From Rhizobium sp. GN54 (GTDB lineage: Bacteria > Pseudomonadota > Alphaproteobacteria > Rhizobiales > Rhizobiaceae), in NCBI RefSeq assembly GCF_021026345.1, contig NZ_JAJNCZ010000004.1:310001-374000 (forward strand): 64,000 nt of DNA, in the 5' to 3' direction. The translations under genes and the position numbers were made by a program. This document shows positions 35,390-48,251 of the stretch, piece by piece (position 1 is the first letter of the stretch; each line of letters begins with the position of its first letter). The notes under the pieces were generated by a model. That model saw only the letters and a list, made by a program, of their open reading frames with translations, did not search any database and had not been told where the DNA came from.

Positions 35390-36442
35390 TCAGCGCGTGC
35401 AGACGGACAGGAAGCGGTCGACCTCGTCTTCGGTCGTGGCAAAGCTGGTGACAAGGCGGATCATCGTCTCGTCGCCGGCCATGGTCTCGCGGATCCCGGC
35501 CGGCGCCGGCCAGTCGTAGAAGACGGCGCCCTCGTCCCGCAGCGCCTGCAGGGTCGCGTTCTTCAGGATGGCGAAGACCTCGTTGGAGCCGGTCGGCCAG
35601 GCGAGGCGGGCGGAATTCGCCGCGGCGAAGCCGTCTGCCAGTCGCGACGCCATGGCGTTCGAATGGCGCGCGAGCGCGAGCCACAGCCCATCTCTGAAAT
35701 AGGCGTCGAACTGGGCGGCTATGAAGCGGGACTTGGAGAAGAGCTGGGCGGAGCGCTTGCGCAGGTAGTGCATCTGGCGGGCGTGGGCGGGATCGAAAAG
35801 CACCAGCGCCTCGGCGCACCAGCAGCCGTTCTTGGTTCCGCCGAAGGAAAGAATGTCGACGCCGCGCTTCCAGGTCATGTCCGCCGGCGTGGTGTCGAGC
35901 GTCACCAGCGCATTGGCAAAGCGGGCGCCGTCCATGTGCAGGGGCAGCTTCGCATCGTGGGCGATCCTGCCGATCGCGGCGATCTCGTCCAGCGCATAGA
36001 CCGTGCCGGCCTCGGTCGCCTGTGTCATGGTAACGGCCATCGGCTGGCCGCCATGGACGAAATCGGGCGGGAAGCGGCCGATCGCGGCCGCCAGCGCGTC
36101 GGGCGCCATCCGCCCCTCTTTCCCTGCGACGGAGACGAGCTTGGCGCCGGTCGCGAAAAACTCCGGCGCGTTGCACTCGTCGACGTTCACATGGGCCTCG
36201 GCGTGGCAGAACACCTGGCCGCCCGGACGGTTGTAGCTTGCAAGTGCCAGCGAATTGGCGGCCGTTCCGGTGCCGACGAAGAAGACGGCGACGTCGTGCT
36301 CGAAGATCTCGCTGAAGGTGTGCTCCACCTTCCTGTCGAGGTCGCTTGCGCCATAGGCCCTGGCGAAACCGCCCGCGGCGTCGCTGAGGCTGCGGGCAAT
36401 CTCGGGATGGGCGCCGGCCCAGTTGTCGGAGGCGAAATACAT
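35390..36442 (-). CDS. ltaE: Low-specificity L-threonine aldolase
   Basis: A 350-residue PLP enzyme of the beta-eliminating lyase fold, cleaving threonine and allo-threonine to glycine and acetaldehyde. Seen are MYFASDNWAGAHPEI at the start, the HAEAHVNVDECNAPEFF region, HMDGARFANALV (Asp-Arg PLP contact), and the Schiff-base lysine in SFGGTKNG. The length agrees with the family. Start ATG 36442 begins exactly at the conserved N-terminus. No cotranscribed partner is apparent. Confidence 0.92.
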   Translation of the reverse strand: MYFASDNWAGAHPEIARSLSDAAGGFARAYGASDLDRKVEHTFSEIFEHDVAVFFVGTGTAANSLALASYNRPGGQVFCHAEAHVNVDECNAPEFFATGAKLVSVAGKEGRMAPDALAAAIGRFPPDFVHGGQPMAVTMTQATEAGTVYALDEIAAIGRIAHDAKLPLHMDGARFANALVTLDTTPADMTWKRGVDILSFGGTKNGCWCAEALVLFDPAHARQMHYLRKRSAQLFSKSRFIAAQFDAYFRDGLWLALARHSNAMASRLADGFAAANSARLAWPTGSNEVFAILKNATLQALRDEGAVFYDWPAPAGIRETMAGDETMIRLVTSFATTEDEVDRFLSVCTR

Positions 36443-36998
36443 GCGGTTCTTCCGGCTCGGCCGGCTCCAGTGTCATCGATCGGTGCGACCATAGACGAGC
36501 ACGGGCACCGATCAACGGGATCCGGCGGCGAAACGGTGGCAAAACGGTGACGGGACGCGATTTTGGAATTAACTGAAACCTTCGGTCGCGCACTCGTAAT
36601 TAAGTTTCAAAAGAGGTGTGCAAGTCGCAATTTTTCGTCATTTGATGTTAAAATTTTGGCCAGATGCCCTTGCGGCGCCGGGTCGTTTCTGGCATAGAGC
36701 CTACGAAATAGGACAGTCTTGCTGTCCTATTTCGGTCAGGGGGACCGAAACGATGTCCGATCTCTCGCTTCTTGCGGGTGTTCGGCCGTGATGCAAGTGC
36801 CGCGGATCGCAAGTCGATCGCGAATGCCATGCAGATTGCGACGGTTTCTGACGTTTATGCCTCGCCGGGCCGACTTCAGTTTGCCGCCCGGTACGGTTCA
36901 TGCAACGATGATGCCCGTGGGGCCGGACTGCAAGACGCAGACGGTCGGCACGCGGGCAAAAGCCTGCCCGCATTGCCCGGGCCACAGGAGGAAAGACG
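36443..36998. other. Intergenic region between ltaE and gltB
   Basis: 556 bp; the stretch 36570-36660 is AT-rich, consistent with promoters for divergent ltaE and gltB, but no single promoter fits convincingly. It contains the perfect 13-bp inverted repeat at 36704-36734. Any gltB leader starting in the AT-rich part would be about 350 nt and contain this hairpin. No coding sequence is supported. Confidence 0.5.
36704..36734. promoter_or_regulatory. Perfect 13-bp inverted repeat upstream of gltB
   Basis: CGAAATAGGACAG (36704-36716) and CTGTCCTATTTCG (36722-36734) are exact reverse complements around TCTTG. No T run follows on either strand, so a terminator is unlikely. It may be a leader hairpin or a dimeric operator controlling gltB, 265 bp upstream of the start. 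Confidence 0.55.
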
Positions 36999-41716
<4,718 letters not shown>

Positions 41717-41720
<4 letters not shown>

Positions 41721-41887
41721 GCGGCCGGGCGGCCATCATTCATCGGGTGATTTCAGTCGGCATCGCGGTCGCCGTCCCGGCGGCCGTCTTCTGGATGAAC
41801 GGCGAAATCGGTTTGGAATTCATCGTACTGGGCGCGGCAATCGGATTTGCCTACTGGTACTGGGGACCTTCGGTTCCCCCGCTTTGA
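41717..41887 (+). CDS. 56-residue membrane protein between gltB and gltD
   Basis: A short reading frame starting at GTG 41717 overlaps the gltB stop codon by 4 nt (GTGA) and ends 16 nt before gltD. It encodes two hydrophobic helices (about 8-26 and 33-50) around an MNGEIG turn, ending in [11 protein letters not shown], with positive charge near the N-terminus. That suits a small inner-membrane protein translated by coupling from gltB. GTG 41747 is a later alternative start. No family is recognised. Coding is supported by position, length and hydrophobic pattern; function unknown. Confidence 0.6.
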
Positions 41888-41903
41888 AGTGAGGAATACA
41901 CTC

Positions 41904-43361
41904 GTGGGTAAGGTTACAGGTTTCTTGGAGATCGATCGTCAGGTTGCGAAGTATCAGCCGGCGTCGGATCGCATCCGCCACTTCCGCGAATTCACCATCC
42001 CCATGTCGGACCAGGAGGTCCAGAAGCAGGCCGCGCGCTGCATGGATTGCGGCATTCCCTATTGCCACGGCCCGACGGGTTGTCCTGTTCACAACCAGAT
42101 CCCGGACTGGAACGACCTCGTCTATAGCGGCAACTGGGAACTGGCGATCCGCAACCTGCATTCGACCAACAATTTCCCGGAGTTCACCGGCCGCGTCTGC
42201 CCCGCCCCTTGCGAGGAAGCCTGCACGCTGAACCTCGAGGACATGCCGGTGGCGATCAAGACCGTCGAGCAGGCGATCGCCGACAAGGCCTACGAGATGG
42301 GCTATATCGTGCCGCAGCCGGCGACCGTGAAGACGGGCAAGAAGGCCGCCGTGATCGGCTCCGGACCCGCCGGCATGGCGGCGGCGCAGCAGCTCGCCCG
42401 CGCCGGCCACGAAGTGCATGTGTTCGAGCGCGAGACCAAGGCCGGCGGCCTCCTGCGCTACGGCATTCCCGACTTCAAGATGGAGAAGAACTTCATCGAT
42501 CGCCGCGTCGACCAGATGCGCGGCGAGGGCGTCACCTTCCATTGCGGCGTCAATGTCGGCGTCGACAAGAAGATGGACGAACTGCTCGCCGAGTTCGACG
42601 CGGTGCTCTATTGCGGCGGCTCGGAAACGCCGCGCGACGCCGGCATCCCGGGCGTCGACTTCGCCGGTGTCCACGACGCGATGCCCTACCTCGTCCAGCA
42701 GAACCGCCGCGTCGGTCGCGAGAACATCGACAGCGTCGGCTGGCCTTCCGATCCGATCCTCGCCGGCGGCAAGCATGTCGTCGTCGTGGGCGGCGGCGAC
42801 ACGGCGTCCGACTGCGTCGGCACCGCCTTCCGCCAGGGCGCCGTCAAGGTGACCCAGCTCGACATCCGCCCGCAGCCGCCGGAAAAGGAAGACAAGCTGG
42901 CCATCTGGCCGTTCTGGGCCACGAAGATGCGGACCTCGTCCTCGCAGGCCGAGGGGGCCGTGCGCGAGTTCCAGGTCGGCACGCTCGAATTCGTCGGCGA
43001 CGAGGACGGTGTGCTCACCGGCGTGAAGTGCTGCCAGGTGGACGATCGCCGCAAGCCGATCGCCGGCACGGAGTTCATCATCAAGGCCGACCTTGCCTTC
43101 ATCGCCATCGGCTTCCGCGGCCCCTTCACCGACAGCGTTCTGGGTGACCTCGGCGAGCGGCTGACGATCCACACCGACAAGCGCGGCTCCTCCAACGTCG
43201 TCGCCAACGACCGTGACTACAAGACCTCGGTCGACAAGCTCTGGACCGCCGGCGATGTCCGCCGCGGCCAGTCTCTGGTCGTCTGGGCGATCCGCGAAGG
43301 CCGCCAGGCCGCGCGCGCGATCGACGAGGTGCTGATGGGCTCGACGACGCTGCCGCGCTGA
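41904..43361 (+). CDS. gltD: Glutamate synthase (NADPH) small subunit
   Basis: GltD passes electrons from NADPH via FAD and two 4Fe-4S clusters to GltB. The 485-residue protein has both N-terminal cysteine groups ([17 protein letters not shown] and CPAPCEEAC), the FAD-binding [21 protein letters not shown], and the NADPH-binding [17 protein letters not shown]. The start is GTG 41904 with TGAGGAA about 9 nt upstream. It forms an operon with gltB and the intervening small membrane-protein gene and ends at a good terminator. Confidence 0.96.
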   Translation: MGKVTGFLEIDRQVAKYQPASDRIRHFREFTIPMSDQEVQKQAARCMDCGIPYCHGPTGCPVHNQIPDWNDLVYSGNWELAIRNLHSTNNFPEFTGRVCPAPCEEACTLNLEDMPVAIKTVEQAIADKAYEMGYIVPQPATVKTGKKAAVIGSGPAGMAAAQQLARAGHEVHVFERETKAGGLLRYGIPDFKMEKNFIDRRVDQMRGEGVTFHCGVNVGVDKKMDELLAEFDAVLYCGGSETPRDAGIPGVDFAGVHDAMPYLVQQNRRVGRENIDSVGWPSDPILAGGKHVVVVGGGDTASDCVGTAFRQGAVKVTQLDIRPQPPEKEDKLAIWPFWATKMRTSSSQAEGAVREFQVGTLEFVGDEDGVLTGVKCCQVDDRRKPIAGTEFIIKADLAFIAIGFRGPFTDSVLGDLGERLTIHTDKRGSSNVVANDRDYKTSVDKLWTAGDVRRGQSLVVWAIREGRQAARAIDEVLMGSTTLPR

Positions 43362-43393
43362 GCGGGCAGGCATAGCCCAGCCTGAGCAATCGA

Positions 43394-43426
43394 AACCCCG
43401 CAAGCCAAAACGGCCTGCGGGGTTTT
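43394..43426 (+). terminator. Rho-independent terminator after gltD
   Basis: AACCCCGCAAGCC pairs with GGCCTGCGGGGTT around AAAAC with one mismatch and ends in TTTT, 33 nt past the gltD stop. Confidence 0.88.
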
Positions 43427-43480
43427 CCGTTTTCGAATGTGTGTCCCGGAGAGGCCTCCAGTGGCCGGCCGGCGGGCGCG

Positions 43481-43897
43481 TCAGGCGGAACTGGCAAATG
43501 CGATCAGGTTGCCGTCGGGGTCGGCGACGATGATCGTCTTCGTTCCCCATTCCTCGGTGCGCAGGGCCTGATGGAAGGTCGCGCCTGCGGCCTCGAACTC
43601 GGCCGCGAGTGCTGCCGCGTCCTCGACGATGATGGTTGCGCTCAGCGCATCGTCTTCACGGGCGCGGAAATCGGCGGCGAACGGTAGCTGGTGCACCTGG
43701 CGTAGGTTCAACTGCACGCCGTCACGGTAGACCTGCGCATAGTAGGGCGGATCGCCGTAGACGAAGGCGACGGTGAAGCCGAGCCGTTCGCCGTAGTAGT
43801 CGCAGGCGGCTTCGATGGCGGTGACGTAGAGCTGCGGTTCGACGGCGAGGAAGGTCGAGCGGTTGGTGGAAATGCCGTCTGGAGTTGGAAGTGCCAT
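43481..43897 (-). CDS. VOC-family (glyoxalase/bleomycin-resistance-like) protein
   Basis: A 138-residue protein with the paired beta-alpha-beta-beta-beta units of the vicinal oxygen chelate fold: ACDYYGERLGFTVAFVYGDPPYYAQV in the first and the GATFHQALRTEEWGTKTIIVADPDGNLIAF ending, where Glu/Asp ligands normally sit. No metal set typical for glyoxalase I is clear, so lactoylglutathione activity is not claimed. Predicted cytosolic. It converges with gltD; 47 bp separate its start from the next gene on the same strand. Confidence 0.85.
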   Translation of the reverse strand: MALPTPDGISTNRSTFLAVEPQLYVTAIEAACDYYGERLGFTVAFVYGDPPYYAQVYRDGVQLNLRQVHQLPFAADFRAREDDALSATIIVEDAAALAAEFEAAGATFHQALRTEEWGTKTIIVADPDGNLIAFASSA

Positions 43898-43944
43898 ACA
43901 CGTCTCCTGGGCGTTTGATCGATGTTGACCGTCGCGCGCTTGTC

Positions 43945-44409
43945 TCAGCCCACGAAATCTAGGTTGATAGTCGTTCCGTCTGGCAAATGCTTGGTCTGAT
44001 TGTAGATATCACCGCAGAAAGATATCCATTCCAGCCAAGAGCAAAGCCACATATTGCTGACCGAGTACTCACCTCCGAATAGCGGAAGGGTCGTGAACGC
44101 GTAGCATTGCGAAGGGTTAGGTCTCATTCCAGCTTCCCAGCATGCTTCGACAAGCGGGCGTAACAGCCAGCCTTCATCGTCGAGAATACAGCTCTTCCGG
44201 AATTCGTCTTCAGACGATGCTATCTGAGAAATCGACCCTGCCGAAATCTCCAACATGTATACCGCACCGGATTCATCAGCCAAAAACAGATCGAGGCAGA
44301 GACTTGCGCCTAAGATCGTATAGTTCTTGGGTAAAATGTCCGTCCACGGAGTGAGATCTACACCGCGCACTTCATCGATCAAGAAATTTGGCGGCTTGGT
44401 GGTGCTCAT
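43945..44409 (-). CDS. Low-GC protein resembling T6SS immunity Tdi1 C-terminal domain (DUF1851)
   Basis: A 154-residue protein whose second half, with NPSQCYAFTTLPLFGGEYSVSNM and FCGDIYNQTKHLPDGTTIN, follows the DUF1851/Tdi1 C-terminal pattern (QCYxF, LGGxYxxEN, GDIHxQxxDLPDG). Such domains occur in immunity proteins against type VI or polymorphic toxins; the match is from pattern memory. A hand count of one 60-nt stretch gives 48% GC against about 65% around it, suggesting recent arrival. No toxin gene, VgrG or Rhs is adjacent, so it may be an orphan immunity gene. Start ATG 44409 (MSTTKPPNF). Confidence 0.65.
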   Translation of the reverse strand: MSTTKPPNFLIDEVRGVDLTPWTDILPKNYTILGASLCLDLFLADESGAVYMLEISAGSISQIASSEDEFRKSCILDDEGWLLRPLVEACWEAGMRPNPSQCYAFTTLPLFGGEYSVSNMWLCSWLEWISFCGDIYNQTKHLPDGTTINLDFVG

Positions 44410-44463
44410 GCTTGGTCCGTCAATAAACCCAACGAGTAAAAGGCTGTGGACCGTGGGACTGCA

Positions 44464-45666
44464 TCAATTTCCCGCCGCGGCATTGATCGCCGGGCGGAGC
44501 TTGTCCATGCGGAAGTCGTCCACCCGGCCGGCGGGGGCTTCGGCGAAATCGCCCTTTTCGATCATCCGGTCCCGCGGGCTGCGGCCGCTCGCCTTGTCGG
44601 GCGCGTTGCCGCCCAGGAGGACCAGGCCGCCGTCGAGCGTGGGGTCGGTCAGGCTGATCGGCTGGGTCCTGAGGATATCGGCCGGATCGGCGGGGGCGGT
44701 GACCAGCATGTCGGATACCGCCTCGCCGCCCGGTGTCTGCCCATCCGTCGTCATGGCGTCGCCCAGCAGTCGGCGGATGTCCTTCTCGACATAGAAGGCC
44801 AGCTTGCGCTTGCCCGCCTTGGTCATCGAGATGCCGTCGGAGCCGCGCAGGCGCACCTGCTGGCCGTTGATGTCGGAGCCGGTGATGACGAACTTGCCGT
44901 CCTCGTCGACGAAGCCGTCCCAGATATCGATGAAGGTGCCGCCGGCCTTTTCTACCGCGCCGCGATAGACGGTGTTGAACGCGGACATATCGGCGGTCAT
45001 CGACGCCGTCGGGAAGGCCGGCATGCCGACCCAGAGAAGCGGTACGTCCCTGGCGCGGATGTCGGTTGCGAGCTTCGCCACGCGGCGCGCATATTCCGCC
45101 GTCCAGGCCTCGCTACGGAACTTTTCCTTGACGCTGCCGATCGTCATCATCTGGCGGTCGTTGGCGCCGAGGCTCAGGACGACGACCGCCGGCTTCGTCT
45201 CGTCGATCAGCCTCGGAAGCTCCTGGTCCCAGTTGTAGTAGTCCTGGCGTACGAGGCCGGACGAACCGTTGGTGCGCGCCTCGATCGCCACCCCCGGCAT
45301 CTGCAGGAAGGCCTCGGTCAGGCCGTCGGCGATGCCGCTTGCGACGAAATCGCCGACGATGAGAACCCGGCGGGCGTCGGCCAGTTTCTCGACCACGACG
45401 GGTGCTGCGGGTGCGGCCACCTGCGGCGCCTTCGTGCGGGTCTTCGGCTTCTGGCTCCGCGCCTGGTTGCGGCGAGGCTGCACCCGCTGTTGCATGCGCG
45501 GCTGCGCCTCCACGCGGGGCCGGCGGCGGAACCCGCCGAAGAGGAAATCGAGCACGGTGCGGCGCTGCACCCGTTCCTGCGCAACGGCGTCCGAATAGAT
45601 CGCGGCCGGCGGCACGGCGATCGCAAGGCAGGCCAGAAGCACCAGCAGGCGGTGGATGCGTCCCAT
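44464..45666 (-). CDS. SGNH-fold protein (DUF459 type), probably catalytically altered
   Basis: A 400-residue exported or membrane-anchored protein: N-terminal hydrophobic signal, an Arg/Pro/Gln-rich basic linker (about 35-95), and an SGNH/GDSL hydrolase-like core (about 98-330). The block I motif reads GDFVASGI (105-112), so the nucleophile Ser position is Phe107. The block III LGANDRQ is kept. The block V site reads DGISMTKAG where DGxH is expected. With both Ser and His missing, esterase activity is doubtful. The C-terminal 70 residues are low complexity. It may bind rather than cleave polysaccharide acyl groups. Fold sure, activity not. Confidence 0.8.
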   Translation of the reverse strand: MGRIHRLLVLLACLAIAVPPAAIYSDAVAQERVQRRTVLDFLFGGFRRRPRVEAQPRMQQRVQPRRNQARSQKPKTRTKAPQVAAPAAPVVVEKLADARRVLIVGDFVASGIADGLTEAFLQMPGVAIEARTNGSSGLVRQDYYNWDQELPRLIDETKPAVVVLSLGANDRQMMTIGSVKEKFRSEAWTAEYARRVAKLATDIRARDVPLLWVGMPAFPTASMTADMSAFNTVYRGAVEKAGGTFIDIWDGFVDEDGKFVITGSDINGQQVRLRGSDGISMTKAGKRKLAFYVEKDIRRLLGDAMTTDGQTPGGEAVSDMLVTAPADPADILRTQPISLTDPTLDGGLVLLGGNAPDKASGRSPRDRMIEKGDFAEAPAGRVDDFRMDKLRPAINAAAGN

Positions 45667-45798
45667 GCGCGGCGGGGTCCTCGTTGCTGTCGGAGCCGGG
45701 CACCCGGCATCCGTTTCAGGCGATCATCGCAAATTGCGCGGGATCGGGAAAGCGCCAATGCCCATGACGGGTGCTCCATGCCTGCGGCGCCGACGAAT

Positions 45799-45819
45799 AC
45801 GGGCGCCAATGGCGCCCGT
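45799..45819 (-). terminator. GC-rich hairpin between mltB-type and SGNH genes
   Basis: ACGGGCGCC (45799-45807) and GGCGCCCGT (45811-45819) form a perfect 9-bp stem with a 3-nt loop, just past the mltB-type stop. There is no T run, so it may pause or protect rather than terminate on its own. Confidence 0.4.
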
Positions 45820-45844
45820 CATGCAGTCTGCGACGAGGCTGGCG

Positions 45845-47068
45845 CTATTTCCGCAGGGCCTGCAGGAGGCGCGTGCTCGGCTGGCCGTCGGCCGTCAGAC
45901 CGAGACGGCTCTGGACGGCCTCGATGGCGGCCTTGGAGCCGGAGCCGAGATTGCCGTCGACTTCTCCGTCATAGTAGCCGAGCTCCTTCAGCCGCGTCTG
46001 CAGCTCGAACTTCTCGGAAATGTCGAGGGCGCCGTCCGGGCGCGGCCAGCGCTGCTTCACGCCGCCGTAGCCGGCAAGCTGGTCGGCCAGCATGCCGACG
46101 CCCATGGCATAGGAGTTGGAGGCGTTGTAGCGCTTGATGACGAAGAAGTTGCGGGTCATCAGGAAGGCCGGGCCGTCCGCGCCGGCCGGCATCAGCAGTT
46201 CGGCGCGATCGCCGCCATTCCTGAAGCCGCTGCCGCTTGGGCGCTTGAAGCCGAGTTTCTGCCATTGCGCCAGCGTCTTCGTCTGGCCTTCGTAGGCACC
46301 GCCGCCGCGGGGTGTCACCACCTCGTAGCCCCAGGTCTTGCCCGGTTGCCAACCGTTCTTGTGCAGCAGGTTTGCCGCCGTCGCCAGCGCGTCCGGCACC
46401 GAATTCCAGATGTCGCGATGGCCGTTGCCGTCCGCGTCGACCGCGTAGAGCAGGTAGCTCGACGGGATGAACTGGGTATGGCCCATCGCGCCGGCCCAGG
46501 AACCGGTCATTTCGGAAGCGCGGATGTCGCCGTTCTGGATGATCTTGAGGGCGGAGATCAGCTGGGTGCGGGCGAACTTGGCCCGTTTCGGGTCGGCATA
46601 GGCCAGCGTCGCGAGCGCGCGCGGCACGTAGTGGAGGCGGTCCTCCTTCGAAAGCACCGCGCCGTAGTTCGATTCCATCGACCAGATGGCGAGCAGGATG
46701 TTGCGATCGACGCCATAGCGCTTCTCGACGGCGGCAAGCGTGCGGCCATACTTGGCGGCCATCTCCTGGCCGATCTTGACGGTGTAGGGGTTCACGCGCG
46801 AATCGAGGTAGTCCCAGATCTTGTGCTTGAACTCCGGCTGGTAGGCCGCCTTCTCGAGCACATCCGGATCCGGCGTCTTGACGCCCTTGAAGGCCTGCTG
46901 GTAGGTCGATTTCGAGATGCCGCTCTTGGCTGCTGTCGTGTAGAAGTTGGCGATCCATTTCTGGAAGCCGGCGTCGGCGTGTGCGGCCGTGGCGGGAACC
47001 AGGAGAGCTGCGGAGACGACAAGGGCGCGTGCGGAGCGAAGGAGCCTGGAGTTGCTAAGCTGATGCAT
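45845..47068 (-). CDS. Lytic murein transglycosylase, MltB type, with peptidoglycan-binding domain
   Basis: A 407-residue exported enzyme cleaving the glycan strand to anhydromuropeptides. A Sec signal peptide ends near ATAAHA (about 30). The SLT_2 catalytic domain (about 35-330) holds Glu132 in SMESNYGA, plus GAMGHTQFIPSSYL and DIWNSVPDALATAANLL. A PG_binding_1 repeat (about 345-405) reads LQTRLKELGYYDGEVDGNLGS. No lipobox, unlike E. coli MltB, so it is probably periplasmic. It is divergent from galU across about 200 bp. Confidence 0.93.
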   Translation of the reverse strand: MHQLSNSRLLRSARALVVSAALLVPATAAHADAGFQKWIANFYTTAAKSGISKSTYQQAFKGVKTPDPDVLEKAAYQPEFKHKIWDYLDSRVNPYTVKIGQEMAAKYGRTLAAVEKRYGVDRNILLAIWSMESNYGAVLSKEDRLHYVPRALATLAYADPKRAKFARTQLISALKIIQNGDIRASEMTGSWAGAMGHTQFIPSSYLLYAVDADGNGHRDIWNSVPDALATAANLLHKNGWQPGKTWGYEVVTPRGGGAYEGQTKTLAQWQKLGFKRPSGSGFRNGGDRAELLMPAGADGPAFLMTRNFFVIKRYNASNSYAMGVGMLADQLAGYGGVKQRWPRPDGALDISEKFELQTRLKELGYYDGEVDGNLGSGSKAAIEAVQSRLGLTADGQPSTRLLQALRK

Positions 47069-47271
47069 CGGTCGTTGGTTTCCGTCTTTCGAAATTTCGA
47101 CAGGGCGGAGCGGTAAGCTTCCGGTGGAAAGCTCAGCCTACAGACATGAAGTCAACAAATTCTTTACCATGGATTCCCCAGCACGTCTCTCTTTGCAAAA
47201 TGATAGCAAATTGAAGCTAATGCAGCACACAGCATCCCACCGATGAGTGGTGGTACAAAACGAGGTTGATG

Positions 47272-48159
47272 ATGGCCGAAAAGCGCAAGGTACGAAAAGC
47301 AGTGTTCCCGGTTGCGGGACTGGGAACGCGGTTCCTCCCCGCCACCAAGGCGGTTCCGAAGGAGATGCTGACCGTCGTCGACAAGCCGGTGATCCAGTAT
47401 GTCGTCGACGAGGCGCTGGAGGCGGGCATCGAGCACCTGATCTTCGTCACCGGTCGCTCGAAGGCGGTCATCGAGGACTATTTCGACATCCAGGTTGAGC
47501 TGGAGCAGACGCTGCGCCAGCGCAACAAGACGGCGGAGCTGACGCTTCTGGACAGCATCCTGCCGGTCGCGGGTTCGACCAGCTTCACCCGCCAGCAGGA
47601 GCCGCTGGGTCTCGGCCATGCCGTCTGGTGCGCGCGCGATCTCGTCGGCAACGAGCCCTTCGCGCTGCTTCTGCCGGACATGATCATGAAGGCGCCGAAG
47701 GGCTGCCTGTCGGGCATGGTCGAGCTCTATGACCACGACGGCGGCAACGTCATCGCCGTGGAGGAATGCGCACCGGACCAGGCGCACAAATACGGCATCG
47801 TCGGCGTCGGCGAGACGGTCGGCGAAGGCCGCCGGATCACCGCGATGGTGGAAAAGCCGGCACCGGGCACGGCACCTTCGAACTTCTTCATCAACGGTCG
47901 CTACATCCTGCAGCCGGAGATCTTCTCGATCCTGGCCACCCAGGAGCGCGGCGCGGGCAATGAGATCCAGCTGACCGACGCCATGCTGAAGCTCCTGAAG
48001 GACCAGCCGTTCGCCGCCTATCACTTCAAGGGCGAGACCTATGACTGCGGCGCCAAGGACGGTTTCATCCTCGCCAACGTCGCCTTCGCGCTGGCGCGCG
48101 CCGACATCCGCCCCGCGGTCGAAGGCCCGCTGGCGTCGCTGCTCAAGGGCTTGAACTAA
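47272..48159 (+). CDS. galU: UTP-glucose-1-phosphate uridylyltransferase
   Basis: Makes UDP-glucose, the precursor of cell-surface polysaccharides, glycolipids and cyclic glucans. The 295-residue chain has the nucleotide-binding [22 protein letters not shown] and the [34 protein letters not shown] and [12 protein letters not shown] blocks of the GalU family. ATG 47272 is preferred over ATG 47269 because ACGAGG is then 6 nt upstream; both give nearly the same protein. Ends in FKGLN-type sequence before a terminator. Confidence 0.94.
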   Translation: MAEKRKVRKAVFPVAGLGTRFLPATKAVPKEMLTVVDKPVIQYVVDEALEAGIEHLIFVTGRSKAVIEDYFDIQVELEQTLRQRNKTAELTLLDSILPVAGSTSFTRQQEPLGLGHAVWCARDLVGNEPFALLLPDMIMKAPKGCLSGMVELYDHDGGNVIAVEECAPDQAHKYGIVGVGETVGEGRRITAMVEKPAPGTAPSNFFINGRYILQPEIFSILATQERGAGNEIQLTDAMLKLLKDQPFAAYHFKGETYDCGAKDGFILANVAFALARADIRPAVEGPLASLLKGLN

Positions 48160-48200
48160 GCCGCCTGCCGTTCCGCGCCGTTTTCCGGCGCGGAACCTTC

Positions 48201-48235
48201 GCCGAGCCCGTGCGAGCCGGCTCGGCCTCTCTTTT
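48201..48235 (+). terminator. Rho-independent terminator after galU
   Basis: GCCGAGCC (48201-48208) and GGCTCGGC (48219-48226) pair around a 10-nt loop, followed by CTCTCTTTT. A second hairpin with 11-bp arms (GTTCCGCGCCG/CGGCGCGGAAC, 48170-48196) lies just upstream but has no T run. Confidence 0.7.
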
Positions 48236-48251
48236 CCGCAAAATCCAGGGC

